NCBI GenBank assembly: GCA_946480015.1
Contig: CAMLIL010000007.1
Coordinates: 1 to 64,000, forward strand
DNA length: 64,000 bases
Source: an uncultured Oxalobacteraceae bacterium
GTDB taxonomy: Bacteria > Pseudomonadota > Gammaproteobacteria > Burkholderiales > Burkholderiaceae
Reading direction: 5' to 3'
A program made the translations under genes and the position numbers. Below, in pieces: positions 30,675 to 39,230 of the stretch. Within the stretch, counting starts at the first letter, position 1. Every line of letters begins with the position of its first letter. Under the pieces are notes generated by a model. The model was given only the letters and a program-made list of their open reading frames with translations, was not told where the DNA came from and made no database searches.

Positions 30675-32162
30675 TTAAGCTTTTGCCGACGGCAGCTTCG
30701 AAACAAGCCGCAGCGAGACCGTCAGGCCTTCGAGCTGATAGTGCGGACGCAGGAAGAACTTTGAGGTGTAGTAGCCGGGGTTGCCTTCGACTTCTTCCAG
30801 CACCACTTCGGCGGCGGCCAGGGGCTTGCGCGCCTTGGTGCCTTCGCTCGAGTTGGCCGGGTCGCCGTCGACGTAGTTGTTGATCCAGTTCGACAGCCAG
30901 CGCTCCATCTCGTCGCGTTCCTTGAACGAGCCGATCTTGTCGCGCACGATGCACTTGAGGTAGTGCGCGAAACGGCAGGTGGCGAACAGGTATGGCAGGC
31001 GCGCGGCCAGGTTGGCGTTGGCGGTGGCATCCGGATCGTCGTACTGGGCCGGCTTGTGCAGCGACTGGGCGCCGATGAAGGCGGCAAAGTCGGTGTTCTT
31101 CTTGTGCACCAGCGGCATGAAGCCGTTGGCCGCCAGCTCGGCTTCGCGCCGGTCGGAGATCGCGATCTCGGTCGGGCACTGCATGTCGACGCCGCCGTCA
31201 TCGGTCGGGAAGGCATGCACCGGCAGGCCTTCGACCGCGCCGCCGGACTCGATGCCGCGGATGCGCGAGCACCAGCCGTATTCCTTGAACGAGCGGTTGA
31301 TGTTGACCGCCATGGCGTAGGCCGCGTTGGCCCAGGTGTAGTTCTTCGAGCCGGGGGCGCTGGTGTCTTCTTCGAAGTCGAAGGCTTCGACCGGGTCGGT
31401 CTTGGCGCCGTAAGGCTGGCGCGCCAGGAAGCGCGGCATGGCCAGGCCGACGTAGCGCGAATCCTCGGACTCGCGGAACGAGCGCCAGGCGGCGTGCTCG
31501 GGGGTCTGGAAAATCTTGGTCAGGTCGCGCGGATTGGCCAGCTCGTTCCACGACTCCATCAGCATCACCGACGGCGCGGCGGCCGAGATGAACGGGGCGT
31601 GCGCGGCGGCGGCGATTTTCGCCATCGACGAGAGCAGCTCGACGTCGGGCGCGCTGTTGTCGAAGTAGTAGTCGGCCACGATGGAGCCGAACGGCTCGCC
31701 GCCGAACTGGCCGAATTCTTCTTCGTACATCTTCTTGAAGATCGGGCTCTGGTCCCAGGCCGTGCCCTTGAACTTCTTGAGCGTCTTGCCCAGGTCGTTC
31801 TTCGAGATGTTCATCACGCGGATCTTGAGCATCTCGTCGGTTTCGGTGTTGTTCACCAGGTGATGCAGGCCGCGCCAGGCCCCTTCGACCGCCTGGAACT
31901 GCTCGGTGTGCATGATCAGGTTGATCTGGTCGGTCAGCTTCTTGTCCAGCGCCGAGATCAGGTTCTGGATGGTGGCCAGCACGTCGCCCGAGACCAGGTT
32001 GGTGCCGGCCAGCGCCTGCTCGGCCAGGGTGCGCACCGCCACTTCGACCGATTCCTTGGCCTTGTCCGATTGCGGCTTGAATTCTTTCTGCAGCAGGGAA
32101 CCGAAGTCGCTCATCTCGAGCGTACCCGACTCCTGTTGTACGTCTGCGTTGGCCTGCGCCAT
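30675..32162 (-). CDS. tssC: T6SS sheath large subunit TssC (VipB)
   Basis: The 495-aa protein forms the contractile sheath with TssB. It shows the classical EGAWRGLHHLVNNTETDEMLKIRVMN, FGAIVADYYF-type (GSIVADYYF) and ESGGAVEGLPVHAF segments, with the C-terminal region EVVLEEVEGNPGYYTSKFFLRPHYQ. A good ribosome site (AGGAGAACGAT) precedes the ATG. Confidence 0.97.
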   Translation of the reverse strand: MAQANADVQQESGTLEMSDFGSLLQKEFKPQSDKAKESVEVAVRTLAEQALAGTNLVSGDVLATIQNLISALDKKLTDQINLIMHTEQFQAVEGAWRGLHHLVNNTETDEMLKIRVMNISKNDLGKTLKKFKGTAWDQSPIFKKMYEEEFGQFGGEPFGSIVADYYFDNSAPDVELLSSMAKIAAAAHAPFISAAAPSVMLMESWNELANPRDLTKIFQTPEHAAWRSFRESEDSRYVGLAMPRFLARQPYGAKTDPVEAFDFEEDTSAPGSKNYTWANAAYAMAVNINRSFKEYGWCSRIRGIESGGAVEGLPVHAFPTDDGGVDMQCPTEIAISDRREAELAANGFMPLVHKKNTDFAAFIGAQSLHKPAQYDDPDATANANLAARLPYLFATCRFAHYLKCIVRDKIGSFKERDEMERWLSNWINNYVDGDPANSSEGTKARKPLAAAEVVLEEVEGNPGYYTSKFFLRPHYQLEGLTVSLRLVSKLPSAKA

Positions 32163-32189
32163 ATCGTTCTCCTATTGTCCGTCGGTGCG

Positions 32190-32690
32190 TTACTCGGTCG
32201 GCTTCGGTGCCGAAGTCAATGCCTGCATCAGGGCCGGTTCGGCCAGCAGCTTGGCGATCAGCTCTTCGGCGCCGGTCTTGCCATCCATGTAGGTCATCAA
32301 ATTGGCCAGCTGGCCACGGGCTTCGAGCAGCTTGTTGAGCGAGTCGACCTTGCGCGCGATCGCCGCCGGAGTGAAGTCGTCCATGCTTTCGAACGTCAGG
32401 TCGACCGCCATATTGCCTTCGCCGGTCAGGGTGTTCGGCACCTGCACCGCCACGCGCGGCTTCATGGCCTTGAGGCGTTCGTCGAAATTGTCGACGTCGA
32501 TTTCCAGGAATTTGCGCTCGGCCACCGGCGCCAGCGGCTCGGCGGGCTGGCCCGACAGGTCGGCCAGGACGCCCATCACGAACGGCAGCTGGACCTTTTT
32601 CTCGGCGCCGTACACCTCGACGTCATATTCGATCTGCACGCGCGGTGCACGGTTGCGCGCGATGAACTTCTGGCTACTTTCTTTGCCCAC
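32190..32690 (-). CDS. tssB: T6SS sheath small subunit TssB (VipA)
   Basis: The 166-aa protein starts with GTG (32690) after GGAGGAG. The family sequence SSQKFIARNRAPRVQIEYDVE at the start, LPFVMGVLADLSG and RKVDSLNKLLEARGQLANLM are all present. It pairs with TssC 27 bp downstream. Confidence 0.97.
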   Translation of the reverse strand: MGKESSQKFIARNRAPRVQIEYDVEVYGAEKKVQLPFVMGVLADLSGQPAEPLAPVAERKFLEIDVDNFDERLKAMKPRVAVQVPNTLTGEGNMAVDLTFESMDDFTPAAIARKVDSLNKLLEARGQLANLMTYMDGKTGAEELIAKLLAEPALMQALTSAPKPTE

Positions 32691-32736
32691 GATTTACTCC
32701 TCCATGATTGAACTACTCGGCTGCCTGGCTGCTGCG

Positions 32737-33774
32737 TTACTGCTCCGGTTGCGGTCCCCGGATCACTTTCAGTTGTCCCATACTGTCCGGCGCCAGCTCT
32801 TCCATGATGTCGAAAAAGCTCATCGGCGCCAGGCGCTTGGCGCGCTCCAGCAGCATCGGCACCGGGCTCGATGGCTCGTGGCGCTGGTAGTAGGCGAGAA
32901 TCTTGTCGAGCATGCGCAGCACGTCGGCGCGGCTGTTGATGTCGCCACTGATGGCGGCCGGCGCGGCGGCGCGCGCGGGCCCGCCCGCGCCGTCGGCGGC
33001 GCTGGCCTCGTCAAGCGCGCGCTCGGCTTCGGGCGCGGCCAGGTGGCTGCTCAGCAGGTCGCCCATGCGGCGCAGCTGGCGCGTGAGGGCGTCCAGATTG
33101 AGCGCCTGCGAACTGCCGACGTGGCGCACCAGGGCCACTTCGATATTGACCACGCTGGCGTGGGCCTGGGTCAGCGCGGCGGCGCCCTGCTGCAGGGCGT
33201 CCGCGGCGACATCGTTCAGGGCCGCTTCGATCGAGGACATGGTCGGCGCGCTCTGGCCGTCCGGCACCGCCAGTTCGCCGCTGGCCTGGTCGAGCACGCG
33301 CAGCGACAGGGCCCCCAGGCCGGGCAGCACGATGAAGGTCGCTTCGCGCAGTTCGCGCAGCACGGTGGCGCTGTCGGCCAGGGTGGCGATGGAATTGATG
33401 CGCAGGGTCGGATCGTTGCCGTCGTCGGGATCGAGCTGCGGGTGGACGCTGTCCCAGCGCTCTTCGATCAGGCGCTCGATCAGGCGCAGGCCGTCGGCCA
33501 GGCCTGGCACGCCGTGCAGCGCCAGCAGCGCGCGCACCAGCGGCATGGCCACGCGCAGGTCGCGCGCACGCTGCAGCAGCTCGAGGGCCTGCTTTTTCAC
33601 CAGCTTCCATTCGGGCGGCACGGCCGGGGTGATGGTGTCGCCGTACTGCACTTCGGGCTTGCCGAGCGCGCTCTGTTCGAGTTCCAGGAAGGCGGGGTCG
33701 TATTCGAGGTTGGGACCACAGGGGGCGTCCGCGGCCAGTTCCTGAAGCAGGGAGTCGACGTCGACAATACTCAT
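32737..33774 (-). CDS. tssA: T6SS protein TssA (ImpA_N type)
   Basis: The 345-aa protein contains the N-terminal ImpA domain (CGPNLEYDPAFLELE, VRALLALHGVPGLADGLRLI) and a short C-terminal domain ending AYYQRHEPSSPVPMLLERAK, the class that stays at the baseplate. ATG 33774 is chosen because the family starts at about this Met; an ATG further up (33843) would add a non-conserved Arg/Pro-rich stretch. It is the first gene of the train, behind an AT-rich upstream region. Confidence 0.93.
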   Translation of the reverse strand: MSIVDVDSLLQELAADAPCGPNLEYDPAFLELEQSALGKPEVQYGDTITPAVPPEWKLVKKQALELLQRARDLRVAMPLVRALLALHGVPGLADGLRLIERLIEERWDSVHPQLDPDDGNDPTLRINSIATLADSATVLRELREATFIVLPGLGALSLRVLDQASGELAVPDGQSAPTMSSIEAALNDVAADALQQGAAALTQAHASVVNIEVALVRHVGSSQALNLDALTRQLRRMGDLLSSHLAAPEAERALDEASAADGAGGPARAAAPAAISGDINSRADVLRMLDKILAYYQRHEPSSPVPMLLERAKRLAPMSFFDIMEELAPDSMGQLKVIRGPQPEQ

Positions 33775-34002
33775 AGTGGTGCGCGGCGGTTGTTTTGGAC
33801 AGAGCGGTCGGCGCGGCGGCGCATGGGAATGGTCGGTGCGCACGGCCGTAATTTTTTATGGTGCTGCATTGTTTCGAGAATATTGTCCTCAAGACATATC
33901 AAACAACTATACGCGATTTTTACACAACATCGTTAGTGAAAAATATGCGTTTTTTTACATGTTGCGTGACCCGCGACGGATTGACATTTGGACGCGGGAA
34001 GA
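33775..34002 (-). promoter_or_regulatory. AT-rich upstream region of the T6SS train
   Basis: The 228-bp gap between DUF2007 and tssA contains about 125 bp (33845-33970) rich in A/T runs, in contrast to the GC-rich surroundings. On the minus strand TATAGT lies at 33911-33906, but no good -35 sits 16-18 bp away, and no sigma-54 GG-N10-GC pair was seen. This is the likely main T6SS promoter, and an AT-rich stretch is a natural H-NS target. Confidence 0.45.
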
Positions 34003-34341
34003 TTAAATCGGCGCGGGCGGGCCGACGTCGGTGTCGTCGGAAAGTGTGAAATCGCCGCGCTCGAAGGCGGCCAGGACCTCGGCGGTCTGGCGCAGCCAGG
34101 CGGCCGGAACGAGGATGCGCACGCCGCCCATGGCGGGGGCGATCAGCTGGTCGGCCTGGGCGTGGTTGGCGTCGGCCACGACGGCGGGAATGCCGGCCGC
34201 GGCCAGGCAGCCCTGCACCAGGTGGGCGTGGGTGGGGATCAGGTATTTGGCGGCTACGACGAGGTCGCGTCCGGGGATGCGCTCGAGTTCGAGCCCGCTA
34301 TCGAGGTGCTGCGCCAGTGCGGCGCCCAACAGGTTTTGCAT
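34003..34341 (-). CDS. DUF2007-like small protein
   Basis: The 112-aa protein contains RDLVVAAKYLIPTHAHLVQGCLAAAGIPAVV and VRILVPAAWLRQTAEVLAAFERGDF, the DUF2007 pattern of small putative signal-transducing proteins. No signal peptide or helix is present. It lies on the same strand as the FtsH-like gene (stop 74 bp upstream) and the T6SS train, but a role in secretion is not shown. Confidence 0.6.
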   Translation of the reverse strand: MQNLLGAALAQHLDSGLELERIPGRDLVVAAKYLIPTHAHLVQGCLAAAGIPAVVADANHAQADQLIAPAMGGVRILVPAAWLRQTAEVLAAFERGDFTLSDDTDVGPPAPI

Positions 34342-34344
34342 GTT

Positions 34345-34392
34345 CGCCCCGGCCCTGTAGTGGTCAACATGACCAGCTTACATGAACCGGGG
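34345..34392. repeat. Compound inverted repeat before the DUF2007 gene
   Basis: Outer arms GCCCCGG (34345-34351) and CCGGGGC (34386-34392) enclose an inner pair TGGTCA/TGACCA around ACA, with TGTA/TACA in between. The structure lies directly upstream of the DUF2007 start and downstream of the FtsH-like stop. It has no T-run. It could act as an attenuator, an operator or a 3' stabiliser. Confidence 0.5.
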
Positions 34393-34415
34393 CGGCAGGA
34401 CGATTACTTCGCCGG

Positions 34416-36386
34416 TCACAGCGCGAGCGCGCCGCTGTCGGCGCACAGCTTGAGGCTGGCGTGGCGCGGGCCGGCGATGTGCGCCATCAGCAGGTCGTGG
34501 CGCTCTTCCAGCAGGGCGAACACGGCATCCTTGGACAGCACGTACTGGTCCAGCAGGGTGTCCTTGAGCGATTCGATGACGGCTTTGTAGTCGCGGACCG
34601 CGCCCAGGGTGTAGCTGTAGAGCTCGTCCGATTTCTCTTCCACCTGGCGCAGCGTGCGCTCGCCCGACCCTTCCTGCTGCAGCTGGGTGTAGTCGATCTT
34701 GGCGCGCGAATACATGGACAGGCGGTTGACCATCAGATTGAGCATCTTGGTGGCTTTTTCGATGTCGTTCTGGCTGCCCACGGAAATGCCGCGCGCGCCG
34801 TAGAACAATTCTTCCGCCGCCACGCCGCCGTACAGCTGGATCACATCCTGTTCCAGTTCTTCCAGGGTGCGCAGCGAGACGTCGTCGCCCGATTGCAGCA
34901 CGTAGCCGAGCGCGCCGATCTTCGAGACCGATTCGGTGGAAATTTTCAGCAGGTGCGATTTTTCCTTGACTTCGTCCAGCGACAGGCCCTGGCGCAGATA
35001 CGGGTCGATCTGCATGAAGAAGTGGCCCAGCTCGTGCAGCGCCACGCGTTCGCGCTGCTTGTGCTTTTCGGCCGTGGTGGCGCGGTCGGTCAGGCCCAGG
35101 GTGGCGCGCTCGAAGGCGCGGAACATCAGGTCGGTGTTGATGATGGCCTTTTCCTGGATCGAAATCATGCTGGCGCGTTCGACCACGGTTTCCAGCAGCG
35201 CGGGGCTGAGGTTGGCGGTCATTTCGGCGACCTGGTTCAGGTCCAGGTTGTTCCAGTCGACCAGGCCATCCTTCTTGCGGCTCAGGAAGCTCTTGAGCAG
35301 TTCGCCGCGTTCGCCCTTGTTGGGCAGGCGGAAATTGATCTTGACGGAGAAACGGCGCAGCATGGCTTCGTCCATTTCCGACGAGGCATCGTCGAAGTTG
35401 GAGGCCACCACCCAGATCACGCCGGCGCCCTTGTCGCTCTTGACGCCGTCCAGCAGGCCCAGCAGGGTGTTGGCGGTGTCGTCTTCCCATTTCTTTTCGC
35501 CGCGGCCGCGCGGCATGAACAGGGTTTGCGCCTCGTCCAGGAAAATGATGCAGCTGCCGCGCGCGCAGGCTTTGCGGTACAGGGCGTTGAGGGCCTTGGA
35601 GCCGCCGCCCACATAGCCCGATTCGAGCGCCGAGCCGGACGCCTGGATCAGCGGCACGTTGAGTTTCTTGGCCAGGTAGCCGACCAGCTTGGTCTTGCCG
35701 GTGCCGGCCGGGCCGGTCAGCATGACGTTGAAGGGCTTGTCGATATTGTGCGACTTGTATTCGCTGCGGTTGCGGATCATGTCTTCCAGATGCAGCACTT
35801 CCTGCTTGATGTCGTCCATGCCGATCAGATCGTCCATGCTGCCCTTGAGCTTGTCCGGAGTGATCACGGAAGCGCTCATGCCCATGCCGGGAATGCCGAA
35901 CTTCATCGCGTAGATAATCAGGCCGATCAGGAAGATGTCGAGCGCGTGGCGCTTGAGGAAGGCCAGCGCTTCGGCGGCGACGGCGTTTTCGCCGTTTTCC
36001 AGCAGCACCGCTTTGTGCGCGGCCAGATAGTCATCCCTGGCGATCGAATAGGGAATCGCGTTCTTGAGCAGCACTTCGCGCTCCAGGCTCAGGTGCGAGG
36101 TGCTGGGCACCTTGACCACGTGCAGCTCAGGCGCATTCTTGAATTTGAACACATAACGCGGCGACTCCGACAGCGGCTTGGCCACCAGCAGATAGTCGAG
36201 GCGGTCCTTGGCGGCCGCCAGCGCGGTGATCTGGGAAATATCCTGCGAGTGGACCACCGGGCTGGGGTCTTGCGCCACATCGGCCTTGAGCACGGTCAGG
36301 CCGATGCCCAGGGCGAGCAGCGCGCCCACACCGAGGCGAACATAGACATTCTTGAGAGCGATCTGAAGTTTGGCGAGGTTGGGCAT
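34416..36386 (-). CDS. FtsH-like membrane AAA+ zinc metalloprotease
   Basis: The 656-aa protein has two membrane helices (about 17-33 and 148-165) flanking a 115-residue periplasmic domain unlike that of FtsH. An AAA module follows with Walker A GPAGTGKT (225-232), Walker B FLDEAQ and an RRF arginine. The protease part has HELGH (451-455) and a third zinc ligand in SVGSQNDIEKATK (D541), so both activities look intact. It should pull down and cut membrane or damaged proteins. It differs from the housekeeping FtsH in its N-terminus and pore segment. The start MPNLAKLQ at 36386 is used. Confidence 0.85.
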   Translation of the reverse strand: MPNLAKLQIALKNVYVRLGVGALLALGIGLTVLKADVAQDPSPVVHSQDISQITALAAAKDRLDYLLVAKPLSESPRYVFKFKNAPELHVVKVPSTSHLSLEREVLLKNAIPYSIARDDYLAAHKAVLLENGENAVAAEALAFLKRHALDIFLIGLIIYAMKFGIPGMGMSASVITPDKLKGSMDDLIGMDDIKQEVLHLEDMIRNRSEYKSHNIDKPFNVMLTGPAGTGKTKLVGYLAKKLNVPLIQASGSALESGYVGGGSKALNALYRKACARGSCIIFLDEAQTLFMPRGRGEKKWEDDTANTLLGLLDGVKSDKGAGVIWVVASNFDDASSEMDEAMLRRFSVKINFRLPNKGERGELLKSFLSRKKDGLVDWNNLDLNQVAEMTANLSPALLETVVERASMISIQEKAIINTDLMFRAFERATLGLTDRATTAEKHKQRERVALHELGHFFMQIDPYLRQGLSLDEVKEKSHLLKISTESVSKIGALGYVLQSGDDVSLRTLEELEQDVIQLYGGVAAEELFYGARGISVGSQNDIEKATKMLNLMVNRLSMYSRAKIDYTQLQQEGSGERTLRQVEEKSDELYSYTLGAVRDYKAVIESLKDTLLDQYVLSKDAVFALLEERHDLLMAHIAGPRHASLKLCADSGALAL

Positions 36387-37081
36387 GAATCTAACTTTAC
36401 AAAAAGGTGGCGCAGCGATGCGTCGGATCAAAACAGCCTGGCTGCCGCGCGCTGTCAGGGAGCGGCAGTGACAGCGGCTTCGATTGAACACTGCCCGGCT
36501 GCTGCCGGGCCTGCATCGATGTCGCTATGCGGGTGTGGCACATGCCGGACGCAGGGGCCGGCGTGTTTTTTTGCCATTAAATTGATGCTTGCAGGCAATA
36601 GGAATATGGCGACTATACCGCCAAATAAAACCGAGGTACAGCAACGCACGTTAAAAAATTTTGCGACGCAACACCTATGGACAAGGCGACAATGACAGTT
36701 CTTGTCGAGGTGATCATGAGGCTTAAAAATGAGGCAAAAAATTGCACACGTAACAATTTGTCTCAGTTATTGATCATAGGCCACTTTCGTTAGATGATGC
36801 TTAAAGACCTCAGCGCCCGGGCTCTGCCCTCATAGGCAAATCGACACTATTCTGGCGAGCGGACGAGCCGGTTTTTCTGCGATGCATGATTGCGTTGAGG
36901 ATAGGTGCTCACGGCTAATTTTTCATCAATAACACACAATTCAATCGAATCGCTCTGGAAAAAAAAGCAGGTGCGTGGTTAAATTGAAAACTGATTCGCG
37001 CTAGTGACACTGTCCGATTGTTGCGGCGCAACATGAGATCATGAGCAGTAATGTAAGGCCAAGAATAAAGAGGAAGCCATC
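36387..37081. other. Gene-free stretch between the FtsH-like protease and the PEP-CTERM gene
   Basis: No convincing coding frame is present in these 695 bp. Base composition is AT-richer than average, especially 36590-37060. A short hairpin GTTGC-GGC-GCAAC lies at about 37019-37031, close to the next gene. It probably holds divergent promoters. I looked for a c-di-GMP riboswitch and for a sigma-54 site upstream of the PEP-CTERM gene and did not find either. Confidence 0.5.
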
Positions 37082-37348
37082 GTGAAAACATTCGCATTGA
37101 CCGCGGCGCTTGCGCTGACGCTGGGTTTCGCCCTGCCGGCAAGCGCCATTGAAGTCGTCACCAATAATGCCGTGCTCGCCAGCGCGGCGCAGCGCCAGCC
37201 CGACCTGACGGCCGCGCCCGCGCGCGTGGAGACCGACCACATGGTATTGTCGGAGCTGCCCGAGCCGGAGGTGCTGGCGATGATGCTGGTCGGCCTGGTA
37301 TTGATCGGCTACCGTGCGAGCCGCGACAGCAATGAGAAGTTCAAGTAA
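37082..37348 (+). CDS. Small PEP-CTERM sorting-signal protein
   Basis: The 88-aa protein has an N-terminal signal peptide (1-22, PASA) and a C-terminal exosortase signal: LPEPEVLAMM (PEP at 60-62), a hydrophobic stretch, then GYRASRD and a Lys-containing tail. The mature part between them is only about 37 residues. PEP-CTERM proteins are sorted by EpsH-type exosortases to the cell surface or matrix, often with exopolysaccharide. The GTG start at 37082 has AGGAAG (37071-37076) upstream. No exosortase gene is in this window. Confidence 0.75.
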   Translation: MKTFALTAALALTLGFALPASAIEVVTNNAVLASAAQRQPDLTAAPARVETDHMVLSELPEPEVLAMMLVGLVLIGYRASRDSNEKFK

Positions 37349-37422
37349 GAAATAAGTAAATAAGTAACAACAGCATGACCGGCTGTGCCAGCGTCTCGGT
37401 ACGCTGGCTTATAGTCATCGCG

Positions 37423-37448
37423 ATCCCGCCTCAGAGCGGGATTTTTTT
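37423..37448 (+). terminator. Intrinsic terminator after the PEP-CTERM gene
   Basis: ATCCCGC (37423-37429) pairs with GCGGGAT (37436-37442), followed by seven Ts. A second hairpin, GCCAGCGT/ACGCTGGC (37387-37408), lies just before it. Together they close the plus-strand transcript and may insulate the DUF1697 gene that ends at 37466 on the other strand. Confidence 0.85.
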
Positions 37449-37465
37449 ATCCCTGCGTGCTGCCG

Positions 37466-38020
37466 TCACGCCGTCGACATGTCGGCGCACAGGCTTTGCA
37501 GGCGCGTGATGGTATTCCAGTTGCGGGCGGTGACGCCATCGCCCAGCACCCGGCTGAGCGCGGTGACGGCTCGACTGTCGAGGACGCCGTTCGGACACCA
37601 TACATAGGCAGCGCGTTTGCCCACCGCCAGCGCGTCCGGCGCCCAGTCCTGACGGGTCAGTGGCGCCACCGCGTCCAGCGCGGCCGGCTCGTTGACGACG
37701 AACACCATCAGGCGCGAGAGGTCGCTTGCCGCCGGCAGCAAGGGACAGGCGCCGATCACGGCATCGAGCTCGGCGCGCGCCAGCACGGTGACGCGCGCCG
37801 CCACGCCCAGCTTGAGCACCAGGGCTTCTTCGATGCGGCGCGCGGCACTGGCCGCTTTCACGCCCACGCCGCGAAAGACCAGATTGCCGCTATTGAGCAG
37901 GCTGCGCACGCCGGTATAGCCGAGTTCGCCGACGAGCTGGCGCAGGTCGGCCATGGCGACACGCTTGGCGCGGCCCACATTAATGCCGCGCAGCAGGGCG
38001 ATGTAGGAAGAGGTTGTCAT
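37466..38020 (-). CDS. DUF1697 family protein
   Basis: The 184-aa protein begins SSYIALLRGINVGRAKRVAMADLR, the DUF1697 signature, followed by LNSGNLVF and the NWNT segment near the end. Function is unknown. An in-frame ATG three codons upstream (38029) is an alternative start. It lies 44 bp downstream of the glutathione transferase gene on the same strand. Confidence 0.85.
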   Translation of the reverse strand: MTTSSYIALLRGINVGRAKRVAMADLRQLVGELGYTGVRSLLNSGNLVFRGVGVKAASAARRIEEALVLKLGVAARVTVLARAELDAVIGACPLLPAASDLSRLMVFVVNEPAALDAVAPLTRQDWAPDALAVGKRAAYVWCPNGVLDSRAVTALSRVLGDGVTARNWNTITRLQSLCADMSTA

Positions 38021-38063
38021 GCCCGCCATGCTACCCCGACTCGGGCGCTGCGGGGCGCCCCGC

Positions 38064-38672
38064 TTAGCCCAGCAAGCCTTCGTCGCGCAGCGCTTGCTGC
38101 ACTGCGGGACGGGCGGCGATGCGCTGCTGGAAGGCTTGCAGGCGCGGCCAGGCGGACAGGTCGAGGTGCACCGGCTTGGCCCAGTTCGTGACGGTAAACA
38201 AATACGCATCAGCTACCGTGAAACGGTCGCCGAAGAGGAAATCATGCCCGTCGAGCAATTGATCCAGGTAGGGATAGCGCAGGGCCAGCGTGGCGCGCGC
38301 CGCCGCTTTGAGCTCCTCGGCCGAGTCGGGCCGGAACAGGGGAGCGTAATTCTTGTGAATCTCGCACGAGATGTAATTGAGCAGCGCGGCCAGCTGGTAG
38401 CGCTCGAGCGAGCCGGCGGGCGGGGCCAGCTGGCGCTCCGGCACCCGGTCGGCCAGGTATTGCACGATAGCCGGCCCTTCCGTCAGCAACACTCCCTCAT
38501 CCAGGGCCAGCGCCGGCACATATCCCTTGGGATTGATGGCGCGGTAGTCTGCGCCGCCCGCCGTGGTTTTCGCACGCAAATCGACCTGTTCCATGGTGAA
38601 CGGCAATCCGGCTTCGAGCAGGACGATGTGCGGCGAGAGCGAGCAGGCCCCGGGACTGAAATATAGTTTCAT
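38064..38672 (-). CDS. gstA: Glutathione S-transferase, beta-class-like
   Basis: The 202-aa protein starts MKLYFSPGACSLSPHIVLLEAG. The Cys10 at the GACSLSPH turn is the mark of bacterial beta-class GstA, which binds glutathione through Cys rather than Tyr/Ser. The NPKGYVPAL, LLTEGPAIVQYLAD and C-terminal YLFTVTNWA helices are in place. A good AAGGA site precedes ATG 38672; longer upstream reading is not conserved. Confidence 0.9.
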   Translation of the reverse strand: MKLYFSPGACSLSPHIVLLEAGLPFTMEQVDLRAKTTAGGADYRAINPKGYVPALALDEGVLLTEGPAIVQYLADRVPERQLAPPAGSLERYQLAALLNYISCEIHKNYAPLFRPDSAEELKAAARATLALRYPYLDQLLDGHDFLFGDRFTVADAYLFTVTNWAKPVHLDLSAWPRLQAFQQRIAARPAVQQALRDEGLLG

Positions 38673-38897
38673 GAGTGTTCCTTGAGACGATGGTTGGAAG
38701 AAAACGGGTGCGAACGGCCCGTCGGGAAAAACATGGCAAGAATAGACCATCGCCCGCTTCGCCGCTTGGCCGCACGCAAAACGAACTTTCACACGCGCTG
38801 TCGCTTTAACGCACGTAAAGATTCCTGGCAGCACCACATCCCACGGATGGGGATGGTAAGATTCCCAAATACAACAAGGATTTCTAAGGGGACGGGA

Positions 38898-39230
38898 ATG
38901 AATCCAGCATACCGGCATATGGCGCTGGCAGCGGTCAAGCCAGGCATGGTGTTGTCGGACGAGTTGCTCGACAAGCAGGGGCAGGTCTTGCTGCCCAAGG
39001 GTGCCGTGCTGACCGCACGCACCATCGCCCTGCTGCCCTCGCACGGCATCGAGATGGTGGCGGTGGTGTGCGATGCCGCCCCGGCCGTGCCGCTCGATAC
39101 CGGCGCCGTGGCGGCGCGCATCGACCACCTGTTCCGCAAGAACGATGCCGACAATGCCGATGACTGGGCCACCGGCATTCTGCGGCGCTATATCACCGAT
39201 TTCCGCCTGGGCCGGGAGATCGAACCATGA
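38898..39230 (+). CDS. Small protein paired with HDOD gene
   Basis: The 110-aa protein has a conserved-looking core VKPGMVLSDELLDKQGQVLLPKG and AVLTARTIALL-HGI, which resembles the small N-terminal module found before HD-GYP and HDOD domains. It has no enzymatic motif. AAGGGG lies before ATG 38898. The end overlaps the HDOD start by 4 bp (ATGA), so the two proteins are probably made and act together. Confidence 0.6.
   Translation: MNPAYRHMALAAVKPGMVLSDELLDKQGQVLLPKGAVLTARTIALLPSHGIEMVAVVCDAAPAVPLDTGAVAARIDHLFRKNDADNADDWATGILRRYITDFRLGREIEP

Noticed and set aside
36840..36880. Possible sigma-54 promoter upstream of the PEP-CTERM gene
   Set aside because: The GG and GC pair is 11 bp apart instead of 10, and the other consensus bases do not fit.
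36790..36900. Possible c-di-GMP riboswitch upstream of the PEP-CTERM gene
   Set aside because: A few short strings look similar, but the conserved GEMM core and paired stems could not be found.
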